Source: Candidatus Zhuqueibacterota bacterium (GTDB taxonomy: Bacteria > Zhuqueibacterota > Zhuqueibacteria > Residuimicrobiales > Residuimicrobiaceae). From it: DNA of 64,000 nt. The DNA is taken from NCBI GenBank assembly GCA_963169875.1, contig CAUJEL010000131.1:1-64000 (forward strand), in the 5' to 3' direction. The position numbers and the translations under genes are program-made. The notes beneath the pieces are model-generated. The model was not told where the DNA came from. It worked only from the letters and a program-made list of their open reading frames with translations, and searched no databases. This document shows, piece by piece, positions 1 through 9,887 of this stretch. Every line of letters begins with the position of its first letter. Within the stretch, counting starts at the first letter, position 1.

Positions 1-184
1 GGAGCCGGTAGCTGAATTGACCGCCTCCGCCAAATCCGGAACCGCTGTCGATACGCTCCTGGTTGAGCACGGTTTGCGCGGAACCGAACAACTGCATTTG
101 CATGGGCTGTTCCTGTCCCTGGACCACCGCTTGGCCGGTGAAGATGCAGAAGACGCTAACGGCACAAATTAATGGGTTACGCAT
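1..184 (-). CDS. secreted protein, N-terminal part only
   Basis: This is the first 61 codons of a minus-strand gene that continues beyond the left edge. The ATG lies at 184 and translation begins MRNPLICAVSVFCIFTGQAV, a short basic start plus hydrophobic stretch that looks like a signal peptide. It is followed by a Gln/Met-rich piece and a Gly-rich FGGGGQFSY stretch. It begins 3 bases after the stop of the PorV-like gene, so it is probably the last gene of the same operon. The visible part is too short to assign a family; a cell-envelope or surface role is inferred from the signal peptide and neighbours. Confidence 0.6.
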   Translation of the reverse strand, partial: MRNPLICAVSVFCIFTGQAVVQGQEQPMQMQLFGSAQTVLNQERIDSGSGFGGGGQFSYRL

Positions 185-187
185 ATG

Positions 188-1162
188 TTAAAACTCCATG
201 GCGAGCGAATACCGCAACGTACTATCGAGTGTTTTATGTTTCATATAGGCGACATCGCAGCGGATGTTTCCCAGCGAACTGTTCACTTTGATGCCCAAAC
301 CGGCGCAAAAATCCTCATGTTCATAACCGGTTTTGTAGCCGCCGCGCAAATAGAGTACATCGAGCAGCAGACTTTCGATGCCAAAATGAATGCGGCCATC
401 GGCATCATTGGGCTGCACAGCTTCCACCAGTACCGTTGCATAGTTGGCAGCCGCACGGTCCCCCCAGATTTCCGCCGAGAGGCCCATTTTCAACTGCTGC
501 GGCATCTTGAATTTTTCCTGGGCATATTTGGCCTCCAGCCCGAAACTCTGCAAAAAGGTCCCGATGCGCAGGCTCCGGTACCCTGTCAGGTAAACAAAAC
601 CGATGTCCGTCACCGCGTTGTCGGCGTGATAGGCATCGATGCTTTCGCGAATGTATTTCACCGAAGCGCCGAAGGCAAAGCGGTCGGTGAGCTGCCGTGC
701 AAAGGTCACGCCGACGGCATAGGCGGCGGCATCAAAGCTCCCCAGACTGATGTAGGAGCCGGTCTGATCCGCGGAAGGATTGATGGTCTTTTCCATGGTG
801 CCGAAATCGAAATAGGTCGCGTGCACACCGAACGTTCCAACCACCGGAACCCGGTAGGTCAAGCCAATGGCCTGATGGCGCGTTTCCACGTACCAGTTCG
901 CATGGGATATCGTGACGGAGAACGGTTTATCGCCCAGGGCTATCAAAGCCGGGTTGGCAAAAAGCCCCTCCGCGCCGGCATCCGGCATGGTGATGCCGGT
1001 CTCCCCCAGCGCGGCAAATCGCGCCGCAGCGGGTATTTCCAGAAAGACAAAACCGGAGGTGCCCACTTTGCTGAATTCCTGCGCAGGTGCGACTTGTGCC
1101 GCCAACAGAATCGCGCCGTACCACGCCGTGATGATCCGATATTTGATGGTTCTATCTGACAT
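188..1162 (-). CDS. PorV/PorQ-family outer-membrane protein
   Basis: The product is about 324 residues, with a signal peptide ending near AQVAPAQEF. It then has the family hallmark near residues 35-75, VGTSGFVFLEIPAAARFAALG followed by a Gly/Asn-Pro-Ala stretch (GLFANPALIA). The remainder alternates short hydrophobic and polar segments as in a FadL-like beta-barrel and ends in Phe. PorV family members carry T9SS cargo to the cell-surface attachment complex or act as barrel shuttles. Several neighbours carry T9SS sorting domains, which fits. An ATG two codons upstream (1168) is possible, but the GAGAAG ribosome site is better spaced for 1162. It follows the T9SS cargo gene by about 28 bases and is likely co-transcribed with it. 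Confidence 0.8.
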   Translation of the reverse strand: MSDRTIKYRIITAWYGAILLAAQVAPAQEFSKVGTSGFVFLEIPAAARFAALGETGITMPDAGAEGLFANPALIALGDKPFSVTISHANWYVETRHQAIGLTYRVPVVGTFGVHATYFDFGTMEKTINPSADQTGSYISLGSFDAAAYAVGVTFARQLTDRFAFGASVKYIRESIDAYHADNAVTDIGFVYLTGYRSLRIGTFLQSFGLEAKYAQEKFKMPQQLKMGLSAEIWGDRAAANYATVLVEAVQPNDADGRIHFGIESLLLDVLYLRGGYKTGYEHEDFCAGLGIKVNSSLGNIRCDVAYMKHKTLDSTLRYSLAMEF

Positions 1163-1190
1163 ATTCATCTCTTCTCATTGGCCTTTGCAC

Positions 1191-3212
1191 TCAGTTGATG
1201 ATGGCGAATTTTCCCGTCTTGGCAGCGCCGGCCGGGCTGGTCACTTTGTAAAAGTACATGCCGCTCTTGACGTACTGACCAAAATCACTGATCTGATTCC
1301 AGGTCGCCACCCCCGACGCGGCGCTGCTGTGTTCGATGGTCTTGACCAGATCACCGCGAACCGTATAGATTTCGATCTTGCACGATTCTGAAAGATTGAC
1401 GAATTGAATCAATTTGCTGTCGCCGGCCAGTTCAAACCCCGAACTGCGATAAAAGGGATTCGGCACCACCGTGACCGCATCCAGCGCGCCGCTGCTGGGC
1501 GTCAACGTGGTGTAAAAAGCGGTTTTGCTGCGGTTGGCGAAAATAGAGCTCTCCAAAGGCGGCACCATGACGCCGGTGTCGATCCCCCAGGCCGGATGCC
1601 CCGTATCATAGGTGGTCAGGGAATAGTAGAATCCATAGCCCAATGGCACATCCGTATCCACGTACGTGTACACCCCCCTGGCGCTGTCATAATAACGGTT
1701 ATCGCCAACCGGAATATCCGCGATCCGTTCCCAGGGACCAAACGGCAGGTATCCGGAACGGTAAATGCGATAGCCGGCGATATCGACCACACCCTGATGG
1801 GGATCGGGAATGGATTCGCTGGCGGCGTCAAAGGTCAATACATTGCCGACCTGGCCCGGTTCCCGGTAAGAGGAGACCGTCAGTGTGGGAGCGGGCGGCG
1901 GCATGGGCACGGTGTAATCATGCTCATAATTGAATTTGATGCGCGCATTGAGATATTGCAGAGCGGAATCGGCGGCAACGCGGACCTGATCGCGGGTCAC
2001 ACCGGGCCGCAAGGCCTTTTCATAGGGCATGCCGCCGACGAATTCCGCCAGGACAATCTTGATCGAATCGCGCACATTGATTTTGAACGGACCGAGTGAA
2101 AAATTGGCGTAGAGACGGCTCTGCCCCATGCGATGGTCATTGGGATCCTTAAAAGCCTCGGAAAGCAGCATCGGATTTTCCATGGCATCATACTTGGCAT
2201 CCAGTCCCGTGACCCCCAAAAAAGGCGCCGCATGATCGTTGGTGGCCGGCGCCGCGGACCAGACGAAATCGTTGATCTTGTCGGCAATGCCGTTGGAATC
2301 GGGCGATATTTTCAAGAATTTGATACCCAGCACGCCGGGCGCCACAAATTCGGGCTTGATGCGATTGCGGTTGCTGATGGGATCATAGATGTAATGCTCA
2401 AAGAAATCGTACGACTCATCAATCCCCGCCATGGTGGACAAATCGCCGGCCCAGGCGGTGACCAGTTTTTCCGCGGCATCATACCGCGAACGGGTATTCT
2501 TGGCGCCCGCGGGGTAATTGGGAAAGGTCAGGTTCCAGCCGCGATGATTGGGCGAGAGCGCATAGGAGAACAGCAGCCACACGCCATTGAGCGCCTTGCG
2601 GCGCTGGGTATTCTTGATGGTGTACTCCACAATGAGATAATCCTCATCCGCCTGCGAACCCGACCATTGCCGCACTGTGCGCTTGACGTTGATGGGGAGA
2701 TTCTGATTGTCCCAGGGCTGGTACCAGGCGCCATTCATCTCAAATTCGGTGTCGATGATCTCTTCGGCTTCGCGCGGATATTTGCGCAGCCAATGGTTGT
2801 CGCCGTTTTTCCAGCGCAGTTGATGGCGCTTCACCAGATAGCGGAACGCGTCCCCTTTCCAGCCTACATCGGTGCCACTGTTGGCAAAATTATCCCAGCC
2901 CCAAGTTCTTCCGGTATCGTTCAAGGCGGTGATGAAAAAACCGCCGGCCACCAGATGGCTGTTGCTGCCGCCTATGTTCTCCTTGACCTCTTCGGTGCTG
3001 TAACCGGGCCAATCCAGGCCATAGGTTTTGCGGTTCCAGTCCGCGTAGGGTTCGCAATCCTGCGAGAAATAAAAGGCATGCCACAAGCGGCCGCGTTGCA
3101 GCGTCACTGTATAATTCTGCTCCTGCGCCATAAGTGTGTCATCCGCAGCTGACAACGCCAGCAGCATGAGAGCGCAAAATGATTTTATGAAATTATTTTT
3201 CATGAGATGCAT
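1191..3212 (-). CDS. secreted protein with C-terminal T9SS sorting domain
   Basis: This 673-residue protein has a signal peptide (NNFIKSFCALMLLALSAAD, cleavage near LMAQ). A large central region (about 30-440) matches no family I can name. A fibronectin III-like segment follows around 460-570 (GYRIYRSGYLPFGPWERI). The final ~90 residues are a T9SS type A / FlgD-like domain, with VVPNPF, IEIYTVRGDLVKTI and GMYFYKVTSPAG as its typical strands. T9SS proteins are secreted and attached to or released from the cell surface. It starts 5 bases after the TonB-receptor stop and precedes the PorV-like gene, so receptor, cargo and PorV form one operon. ATG at 3203 is an alternative start. Confidence 0.8.
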   Translation of the reverse strand: MHLMKNNFIKSFCALMLLALSAADDTLMAQEQNYTVTLQRGRLWHAFYFSQDCEPYADWNRKTYGLDWPGYSTEEVKENIGGSNSHLVAGGFFITALNDTGRTWGWDNFANSGTDVGWKGDAFRYLVKRHQLRWKNGDNHWLRKYPREAEEIIDTEFEMNGAWYQPWDNQNLPINVKRTVRQWSGSQADEDYLIVEYTIKNTQRRKALNGVWLLFSYALSPNHRGWNLTFPNYPAGAKNTRSRYDAAEKLVTAWAGDLSTMAGIDESYDFFEHYIYDPISNRNRIKPEFVAPGVLGIKFLKISPDSNGIADKINDFVWSAAPATNDHAAPFLGVTGLDAKYDAMENPMLLSEAFKDPNDHRMGQSRLYANFSLGPFKINVRDSIKIVLAEFVGGMPYEKALRPGVTRDQVRVAADSALQYLNARIKFNYEHDYTVPMPPPAPTLTVSSYREPGQVGNVLTFDAASESIPDPHQGVVDIAGYRIYRSGYLPFGPWERIADIPVGDNRYYDSARGVYTYVDTDVPLGYGFYYSLTTYDTGHPAWGIDTGVMVPPLESSIFANRSKTAFYTTLTPSSGALDAVTVVPNPFYRSSGFELAGDSKLIQFVNLSESCKIEIYTVRGDLVKTIEHSSAASGVATWNQISDFGQYVKSGMYFYKVTSPAGAAKTGKFAIIN

Positions 3213-3217
3213 CTTTC

Positions 3218-6115
3218 CTAAAACTCAAATCCGAGGGAGAAAAAGATCTGGCGTGGAATATTCTTGAACGTTTGAAAATAATTATAGAGACGGTAATCGC
3301 GATTGGGATCATCATCCGCATCCATATAGGTCACGCTGCGCAACACATAACGGTCCAGTTCTTCCCTGGTATAAATCGAGGTCAGATGTTTGTTGTCGAG
3401 CAGGTTCAAGACGCGGACACTGGCCTTGAAGGCCATGCCGCTCAGGGAAAAGGCTTTTTCGACGCGCAAATCAGTCTGCGACTCCATGGGATAGCGGCGA
3501 TTGCTCTCCACGGTATAGGCGTATTGATACTCCGGCGACCAGTAATAAGAGATGCCGCTGTTCACTTTATAAATCAGACTGACGGATAGATCCTGCAACG
3601 GCCAGGTTCCGAACCAGTTCGGCCCCTGTTTTCCGGGGATGGCGTAAGTCACCATGAAATTGAAGCGGTGGGTGCGATCCTCGGGCGCCAGATAATCAGA
3701 GGCGGAGTACTGATATTTCTGCTCCAGCTCCGGCGTCAGATCGGGCCGTTGCAGATAGATGCCGTAGTAACCGTAATTGGTCTGACTCAGGGTATAGGAA
3801 AGCCGATAGTGCCAGATTGCACTGTTGCGGTTTTGAAAGGTGATCTCGATGCCGCGGGAATTGCCGTACCCGTGATTTTCATAGCTGATATAGCTGCCCT
3901 TGAGATCGCCTTCTTTGTTCTGGCTGCCGGTGGCCGCCTTGACATAAACCGAGGAGATTTGATCCTTGAGGTCATTGTAATAGGTGACCACATCGAGCTG
4001 ATGGGTATCCCAGAGGTTCTGCTGCACGCCCACTTCATAATTGATGCTCAGTTTGGGCTTTAAATTGGGATTGCCATAGCTGCCCCAGCCATTATAGGTC
4101 TGATTGTCCAGGGCCTGATTGATGAGCGGCATGGAACGGAAATGGCCGTACTGGACGCGAAAAGCGGTTTTCTCGCCGATGGGGAAGGAGACGCCCAGCC
4201 GCGGCGACCAGGAGGTGAAGGTCCTGGAGGGTTCCCATCGGGGGGATCCGACATTGGGGCTGCCCAGCGCCGGATAAAACAAATTGTATTTGTCGACCGG
4301 CACATCCACGCCAAAATTGTAGGCATCAAAGCGCATGCCCAGATTGGCCACCATGCCGGCGAATTCCAGCTTGTCCTGCACATAGGCGGCCGCGGTCCAC
4401 GTCTTGGCTTTATAGTTGGTGGCGAAACCGGTGCGCCAGATGAACGCGGAAACACACAGGGACGAGGAGGCGTTATAATCCTGATCCATCAACGAAGTTT
4501 CAAAGCCCGCCTTGAAAAGATTGGTGTTGGTGAGCTGGGAGGTGAAATTGACGCGTCCTTCGTAAAATTTGGTGACCGAGGCCTGATTGTAAACGCTGGA
4601 CCAGGTGTAATAGGCGCGGTATTTTTCAAACCAGGGACCGGGATCTTCCAGAAGACGCTGCTCCTCGGGCAGGCGTTTATCGACATCGGTGGCCGGCGTC
4701 GGCGTCTGCAGGGCATAGAGCGTCTCTTTCTGGTGGCTGAGATTGGCTTCCAGAAAAGAGCGCGCCGAAAAGATATACTTATAGTTGAGGTTTTGCGCGA
4801 AAAGGCGTTCTTCGCGCGGCGAATCGTAGATCAGGGTATATTTGCGTTTGGCGCCATAGCTGCCCCACAAACCCGCCCAGGTGATGTCATCCGAACCCGA
4901 TCCCATACCGGAGTAATAGGTTTGATACAGCCCGGTCAGTTTGATGTTTTGCTGCGCGGTTGGTTTGTAGGAGAGCACCAGGGAATAATTCTGCAGGCGT
5001 TGAATCTTTTCCCGGGTGGGCAAGCGCGTGGGCTTGTTCTTCAACTCGCCGGAGAAAAAGAAACTCAATTTGTCGGCGTTCATTCCCAGCGGACCACCGA
5101 AACTGAACAGATAGCGGGTGTAAGGCGACTGCCGGTAGTCGTAAATGCCGAAAATATTGTCGTCCGCGGGCGTATGGTTTTTCACCCACAGCGCGTAATT
5201 GCGCCGCGCCGCGGCTTCATTGACCACGCCCAGCGAATCCTTGAACTGCGCCTCGGCCAGCCAGGCCTGCACCTGGCCCCAGCGCGCCCATTCATACTGG
5301 TTTTTTGAATAAATATAATCGCCCCAGTGGTACTGGCCGGCCGGGCGGTATTCGGCGATGAAAGCGCCGGAGAATTTGGGTCCACCCTCTTTGGTCACCA
5401 CCTTGACCACGCCGGATTGGGCATTGCCGTACTCGGCGTTGAACCCGCCGGAGATGACTTCCATCTGCGCAATGGCCAGCGGATTGATGTCATATTTCCA
5501 GCTGTTGTCCGATTTGCTGCCGGTGCCATAGGCGGGGACTCCGGTGTTGGTGGTGAGGCTTTTCATGCCGTTGATCTGATAATTGATCTCGTAGGATCCG
5601 CCGCCACGGATGCTGTAGGTGCCATCGGCATTTTTATTGATACCCGCCGACAGTTCGAGTACATTGCGGATGCCTTCCACCGGCAGCGCCTGCAATTCAT
5701 CCGTATCGTAATGAACCGAAGAGGAAGTTTTATCAGCTTCGACGATGGGCCGTGTCGCCGTCACCGTGACGCTCTCGCCCAAATCGACGGTGGTGCTCTT
5801 CATCTGCGCATCGATACTGGTGGTGCGGTCGATGCGCACACTGACGTTCTCCACGGTCACAGCTTGATAACCGATGTAAATGAATTTGAGTTGATGCACG
5901 CCGGGCGGGACGTTGAGGATGACATAGCGGCCGCTGAGATCGGTGGTGGCGCCGATGGCCATGCCGACCACCATGACATTGGCGCCGGCCAGGGGCTCCC
6001 GGCTGGCGGCATCCATGACCTGTCCGGCGATCTTGCCGGTCATCTGCGCCCGCAGGGCTGAAGGGCTTGCCACAAGGAGCAAAGCCAGTAACAGAAAAAG
6101 AATTCTTTTTGTCAT
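3218..6115 (-). CDS. TonB-dependent receptor with carboxypeptidase-regulatory-like N-domain
   Basis: The product is about 965 residues. A signal peptide (MTKRILFLLLALLLVASPSA) is followed by a CarboxypepD_reg-like domain at about 27-110 (GKIAGQVMDAASREPLAGANV ... GRYVILNVPPG). A plug domain lies at about 120-240 (SIRGGGSYEINYQINGM, GGFNAEYGNAQSGVVKVVTKEGG). The rest is a 22-strand-type barrel ending FFSLGFEF with the terminal Phe of outer-membrane proteins. It would import a TonB-energised ligand, which the sequence does not identify. The longer frame upstream to 6229 is rejected because the signal peptide begins at 6115. It is the first gene of a receptor / T9SS cargo / PorV operon. Confidence 0.9.
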   Translation of the reverse strand: MTKRILFLLLALLLVASPSALRAQMTGKIAGQVMDAASREPLAGANVMVVGMAIGATTDLSGRYVILNVPPGVHQLKFIYIGYQAVTVENVSVRIDRTTSIDAQMKSTTVDLGESVTVTATRPIVEADKTSSSVHYDTDELQALPVEGIRNVLELSAGINKNADGTYSIRGGGSYEINYQINGMKSLTTNTGVPAYGTGSKSDNSWKYDINPLAIAQMEVISGGFNAEYGNAQSGVVKVVTKEGGPKFSGAFIAEYRPAGQYHWGDYIYSKNQYEWARWGQVQAWLAEAQFKDSLGVVNEAAARRNYALWVKNHTPADDNIFGIYDYRQSPYTRYLFSFGGPLGMNADKLSFFFSGELKNKPTRLPTREKIQRLQNYSLVLSYKPTAQQNIKLTGLYQTYYSGMGSGSDDITWAGLWGSYGAKRKYTLIYDSPREERLFAQNLNYKYIFSARSFLEANLSHQKETLYALQTPTPATDVDKRLPEEQRLLEDPGPWFEKYRAYYTWSSVYNQASVTKFYEGRVNFTSQLTNTNLFKAGFETSLMDQDYNASSSLCVSAFIWRTGFATNYKAKTWTAAAYVQDKLEFAGMVANLGMRFDAYNFGVDVPVDKYNLFYPALGSPNVGSPRWEPSRTFTSWSPRLGVSFPIGEKTAFRVQYGHFRSMPLINQALDNQTYNGWGSYGNPNLKPKLSINYEVGVQQNLWDTHQLDVVTYYNDLKDQISSVYVKAATGSQNKEGDLKGSYISYENHGYGNSRGIEITFQNRNSAIWHYRLSYTLSQTNYGYYGIYLQRPDLTPELEQKYQYSASDYLAPEDRTHRFNFMVTYAIPGKQGPNWFGTWPLQDLSVSLIYKVNSGISYYWSPEYQYAYTVESNRRYPMESQTDLRVEKAFSLSGMAFKASVRVLNLLDNKHLTSIYTREELDRYVLRSVTYMDADDDPNRDYRLYNYFQTFKNIPRQIFFSLGFEF

Positions 6116-6714
6116 ATCGATTCGCGTCGTCCGGGTTGATTCCTGAGGGAATGGATTTACTGCCATTCCAAGGGTTTTATAGGCGCCATGACAGCTGATG
6201 ACCAGACGATCATCCTGATCGCCCGGCAACGGTTCCGGTTTATTGAAAAATTACTGCTACTCATTTTGATCGCATCGCATGAAACTTGCACTGCCAACTT
6301 TCATCCCATTCCAGGTTCTAAGAATGGCCTTTTTCGCTTCGAAAATAAGCAAGAAACAGGCAAACAAAAGGTTAATTTTTTAATTGGAAAAACAAGGGTA
6401 AAAATCACAAAACTCAGGGTTGATCTGAACAGCAGAAGTACAGAAAAATATAGCGGGCGGGCGGAGTTCTGATGAATCGGTAAAATCATCACGCTCTTTT
6501 GTTAAATTTTGATTCCACACTTATACTCAGGAGCATGCGACACATCATGTTCATGATTCGGGCTAACTTTTTCAGAGTTTAACAAAGATCATCGCTGAAA
6601 ATAACTGTTCCGATGGAGGAATCGTTTTTTAAATAGTAAACAAATATAACCAAATGTAGACATTTAGTCAACAGCAAAATGGCTGCAGATTCGATTTTTC
6701 AGCCCGGGAAAAAT
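6116..6714. other. intergenic region, no gene seen
   Basis: About 600 AT-rich bases separate the TonB-receptor start from the 3' end of the glycosidase gene. No convincing reading frame is present. A short perfect inverted repeat, AAATGT-AG-ACATTT, lies at 6652-6665. The receptor promoter should lie near the left end, but I could not identify it with confidence. Confidence 0.6.
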
Positions 6715-8373
6715 TCACCGCAGCAACAGCAGTTTATCCGTCGCCAGGATCTCCGCGCCGCGCCGCAGCGCGCAAAAATAGAGACCGCTCGCCAGCCCCT
6801 CAGCGCGCAGCGGTATTTGATACGCGCCGGCAGCGTGCCAGGCACGTGCCAGGCACATCACCTCCCGGCCCAGGCGGTCGTAGAGATATATCGACAACGG
6901 CCCCGCCTCGCGCACATGAAACCAGATTCTCGACGCGTCATTGAACGGATTGGGATAGACGCGCAGCGTGGTCGGGCTTTGCGGAGGTTTAACTTGCACT
7001 TGTTCCACCCGCGTCATGGCATCGTAAGAGACGATGCGCAGGGCGTCCACCACGATGTACTGCCCCCGGGTGGCGTTGTCGGCGATGCGGATATACTCTG
7101 TGCCATCGTCATTGAATGCGAAAAGGCCGATCTTGAACCAGGCGCTGCCATTGCTGGTCTGGTTGACGCGCACCGTATCGCTGCGTCCCTGATGATAAAC
7201 GATGAACGGCGTATCCTGGCAGCGGTTCGAGGAAGCGACCCACCAGCCATAGATTTCATACTCGGCGGGGCCCCGCAAATTGGGTTTGAATTCGGCGTAG
7301 CGGCTGCCCTGGCCGATGGTGTTGAGGAGACTGCGGGTGCTGCCATAGTACCCCGTATTGGCCGACTCGAACCAGCCGCTGCCCACCAGGGAACAGGCCG
7401 GATCCGCCGAATCGATCACCTGTTCAAAATAGATGGTCTTTTGTTTGACCACCAGGCTCTCCGCATGCACCACCGCCAGGATGGTCGGCACCTGGCGCAA
7501 CCCGCTGCTCTGTCCCTCGGGCCGGTTGATCAAATTTGCGCCAACGCTCATCTGGCTGGAGCCGCCGCCGTCGAGGTTCATGGCTTCGACACACCCCAAT
7601 TCCTGCATGAGGAGTGCCAATTCCGGCAGAGAGGCGCCCTCGCTCGCCGGCTGGCGGCCGTCGACGACGATCAGGATGACATGATTTTCCGCGGTGTAGC
7701 CCACGGCGGTGCGCGGATCGCGGTTAGTGTTGCCCACGCCGGAGCCCCAAAAAACCTCCTCGTCGTAGCTGATCCGCACCTGTCCATTTTTCAACAGCGT
7801 CGGACCACCGCCGATGCCGGTGAGGATATCGGTGTAGGCAGTGCCAGCCGCTGCCGTGGGCGCCGCCGCCGGCGCGCCGGGGGCATTGGGCGCCGGCTGG
7901 CCGTAGCGGTAGATGTCAAGCGGGCGGCCGCCAAAGTGGTAGATCCAGTCCACCGCGGGCTTGAGTCCCTGATTCAGGGAGAACAGGCTGCGGGTGGCGG
8001 GATAACTCCTGCCGTCGCGATTGAGAACAGCGACGTTCTGCGCCAGCAATTGTCCCGGATAGACCACCGTGGAATAGGAGGTGCCATCGACGGTGCTGAA
8101 GTAGCCGCCATTGACCGCCGCATGGGCTTTGACCCGCGCCGTAAAAGCGGGCACGGCCTCGCGCTTGGCGGCCACGGTGGAAAGATAGGGACGGACTGCA
8201 ACCGCGGGATCATTGAGGTCCACATCGAGGTACCAGGCGCGCAGGGCCGGCTGGGTGCGCGTCCCCGAGAAGAGCCGGGCGCCCGCGGGCAGGCCGGTGT
8301 TCTGCACTTCCTGCCAGGGCACAGTCTGGGCGGCCAGGAGGCCCGCCCATAAGAAAAGAATCAATCGCTTCAT
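6715..8373 (-). CDS. secreted phosphodiester glycosidase (NAGPA-like) with golvesin-like and T9SS domains
   Basis: This 552-residue protein has three parts. After a short signal peptide, residues 45-305 form a phosphodiester glycosidase domain, with AVNGGYFS (86-93), IGGGPTLLKNG (187-197), RDPRTAVGYT (218-227) and NLDGGGSSQM (266-275). That family includes the enzyme that uncovers mannose-6-phosphate by removing GlcNAc from a phosphodiester. Residues 318-450 resemble a golvesin C-terminal-like beta domain (GWFES, YYGSTRSLL, YIVVDALRIV). Residues 465-552 are a T9SS sorting domain (RVYPNPFND ... GLASGLYFCALRRG). The protein should therefore act outside the cell, perhaps on phosphate-linked glycans; the substrate is inferred. 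An AGGTGATCC ribosome site precedes the ATG. It stands alone. Confidence 0.85.
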   Translation of the reverse strand: MKRLILFLWAGLLAAQTVPWQEVQNTGLPAGARLFSGTRTQPALRAWYLDVDLNDPAVAVRPYLSTVAAKREAVPAFTARVKAHAAVNGGYFSTVDGTSYSTVVYPGQLLAQNVAVLNRDGRSYPATRSLFSLNQGLKPAVDWIYHFGGRPLDIYRYGQPAPNAPGAPAAAPTAAAGTAYTDILTGIGGGPTLLKNGQVRISYDEEVFWGSGVGNTNRDPRTAVGYTAENHVILIVVDGRQPASEGASLPELALLMQELGCVEAMNLDGGGSSQMSVGANLINRPEGQSSGLRQVPTILAVVHAESLVVKQKTIYFEQVIDSADPACSLVGSGWFESANTGYYGSTRSLLNTIGQGSRYAEFKPNLRGPAEYEIYGWWVASSNRCQDTPFIVYHQGRSDTVRVNQTSNGSAWFKIGLFAFNDDGTEYIRIADNATRGQYIVVDALRIVSYDAMTRVEQVQVKPPQSPTTLRVYPNPFNDASRIWFHVREAGPLSIYLYDRLGREVMCLARAWHAAGAYQIPLRAEGLASGLYFCALRRGAEILATDKLLLLR

Positions 8374-9024
8374 GGATCACCTGCAACATTTCTTCGGGAT
8401 CGATTTGCAAATAACATAAGGATTTTTTTCAAAAAAATCGACGTTTATCTTATCCTGTTGATTATTTCTCGCCGGGTGTCAGCCGGCGATTACCAGGTGG
8501 AGATTTGCCGGGACGGCGGGTGATGGGAGCAGGATTCACTCATTGGGAACAGGAATACAGCAAAGAGTTATATTTGTGAAAAACTTCCACGCGAGAATAT
8601 TTTTCCCTGTCAGGCTGTTAAAATCAAAAAAGATACCCGGTACTGTCCGGTTACCCCAATAAACGCGCATAACCATAATAAAAAACTGCAAAATTAGCAT
8701 AATTTGATTTCAAATAGATCCCATAAAAAAATGTATTCTATCTTACATGTTATCAATAATCTATTGTACTATTATTTTGGCAACAACCGGACGCTGGTGA
8801 AAGATACCATAAAGTAAAAACAACAAGGTTTGTCTGGAGATAACTCAAGACGATATTGCGCTCTTTCAGAAAGCCAAATGTTCTCCCGCTGCGCTGTGCA
8901 GCAGAAAAAAAAAACACGCCTTCACCTCTTTATCCACGTTGATACATTCGCCGGCCGAGGGTCATAAATGGCCCAAAAGGCAGGCGGCAATTGTGCGTTT
9001 TTATCTGTCTATCAGGAGTAATGC
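8374..9024. other. intergenic region, no gene seen
   Basis: About 650 bases lie between divergently oriented genes. The only structure seen is a small GC-rich hairpin (CGCCGG/CCGGCG) near 8470-8488. The middle is strongly AT-rich and has no reading frame with a ribosome site. Promoters of both flanking genes should lie here. Confidence 0.55.
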
Positions 9025-9585
9025 ATGACAAACGACCACACCATTCATGTGCTGGGCATTTCCGGCAGTTTGCGTCAAAAGTCCTATAATACATCCTTGA
9101 TGCGGAGTGTTTATAAAGTGCTGCCCGAAGGTATGACTTTGGAAATAGCCGATCTGGCGGCGCTGCCTCTGTTCAATGAGGATCATGAAAAGCCATTTCC
9201 GGAAGCGGTAGCGGAATTTCGCGCCCGCATCGCGCAGGCCGATGCCCTGCTCATCGCCACGCCGGAGTACAACAGCTCCATCAGCGGCGTGCTCAAAAAC
9301 GCGCTGGATTGGGCCTCGCGCGCGCCGCAGCAGCCGTTGCGAAACAAACCAGTGGCCATCATGGGCGCCAGCACCGGCCACTTTGGCACCGCGCGCGCAC
9401 AACTGCATCTGCGGCAAATTCTGGCGCATGTCGGCGCCCTGCCCCTGATCAAGCCCGATGTCCTCGTCCCCTATGCAGAACAAGCTTTTAACGCCGATGG
9501 AAGTCTGGTCGATGATAAAGTCCGTGCCGCCCTGCAAAAACTGCTTGAAGCCCTGGCGGATTGGACGCGGCGCGTCAAAATGTGA
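9025..9585 (+). CDS. NADPH-dependent FMN reductase family protein
   Basis: This 186-residue flavodoxin-fold protein matches the NAD(P)H-dependent FMN reductase / quinone reductase family (ChrR/YieF type), whose usual length is 180-190. The N-terminal FMN phosphate loop reads ISGSLRQKSYNTSLMR (residues 12-27). The flavin-ring motif is TPEYNSSISGVLKNALDWASR (about 80-100), and PVAIMGASTGHFGTARAQ follows. Such cytoplasmic enzymes reduce flavins, quinones or oxidised metals using NAD(P)H. The start has a clear AGGAG six bases upstream. It is a single-gene unit with no obvious partner. Confidence 0.88.
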   Translation: MTNDHTIHVLGISGSLRQKSYNTSLMRSVYKVLPEGMTLEIADLAALPLFNEDHEKPFPEAVAEFRARIAQADALLIATPEYNSSISGVLKNALDWASRAPQQPLRNKPVAIMGASTGHFGTARAQLHLRQILAHVGALPLIKPDVLVPYAEQAFNADGSLVDDKVRAALQKLLEALADWTRRVKM

Positions 9586-9604
9586 TGAGCAATTGTTCCA
9601 CCAG

Positions 9605-9632
9605 CTTCCCTTGAGAGTGGGCCGGGGTGAGG
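9605..9632. repeat. remnant of a dispersed GC-rich repeat
   Basis: Downstream of the FMN reductase, this stretch reads on the minus strand as CCTCACCCCGGCCC followed by ACTCTCAAGGGA. It encodes the peptide PHPGPLSRE in one frame, a known signature of a dispersed intergenic repeat found in many bacteria. The rest of 9586-9887 shows no gene. Confidence 0.35.
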
Positions 9633-9887
9633 ATAATTCTTCACTGCTCCACGATTACTGCGGACTCTGTTGCAGATACAGATTCTTTCTGCGATCAGTG
9701 TTGACTCATTAAAATTTGCCCCAGACCCTAAAAGATGCATACAGCATGACATTTTTATATACTTGTGTGTATGCCGCAATCGCGAAGGCCGATCATAGCA
9801 TGCCAAACCCATCAGAAGATAGGGACAGAAACCCGAAACTATTGTATCCGGCCAGGGTGACAATTCACTGCCCGGTCTAAATACAGG

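Noticed and set aside
2133-3152. 339-codon plus-strand frame
   Set aside because: It is antisense to the clearly coding T9SS protein gene, has no family resemblance, and long shadow frames are expected in this GC-rich DNA.
6679-8352. 557-codon plus-strand frame
   Set aside because: It mirrors the phosphodiester glycosidase gene, whose domains and signal peptide are unambiguous. The plus frame has low-complexity Arg/Gly/Ala composition.
9471-9863. 130-codon minus-strand frame
   Set aside because: It contains the PHPGPLSRE peptide typical of translated dispersed repeats and overlaps the end of the FMN reductase gene.
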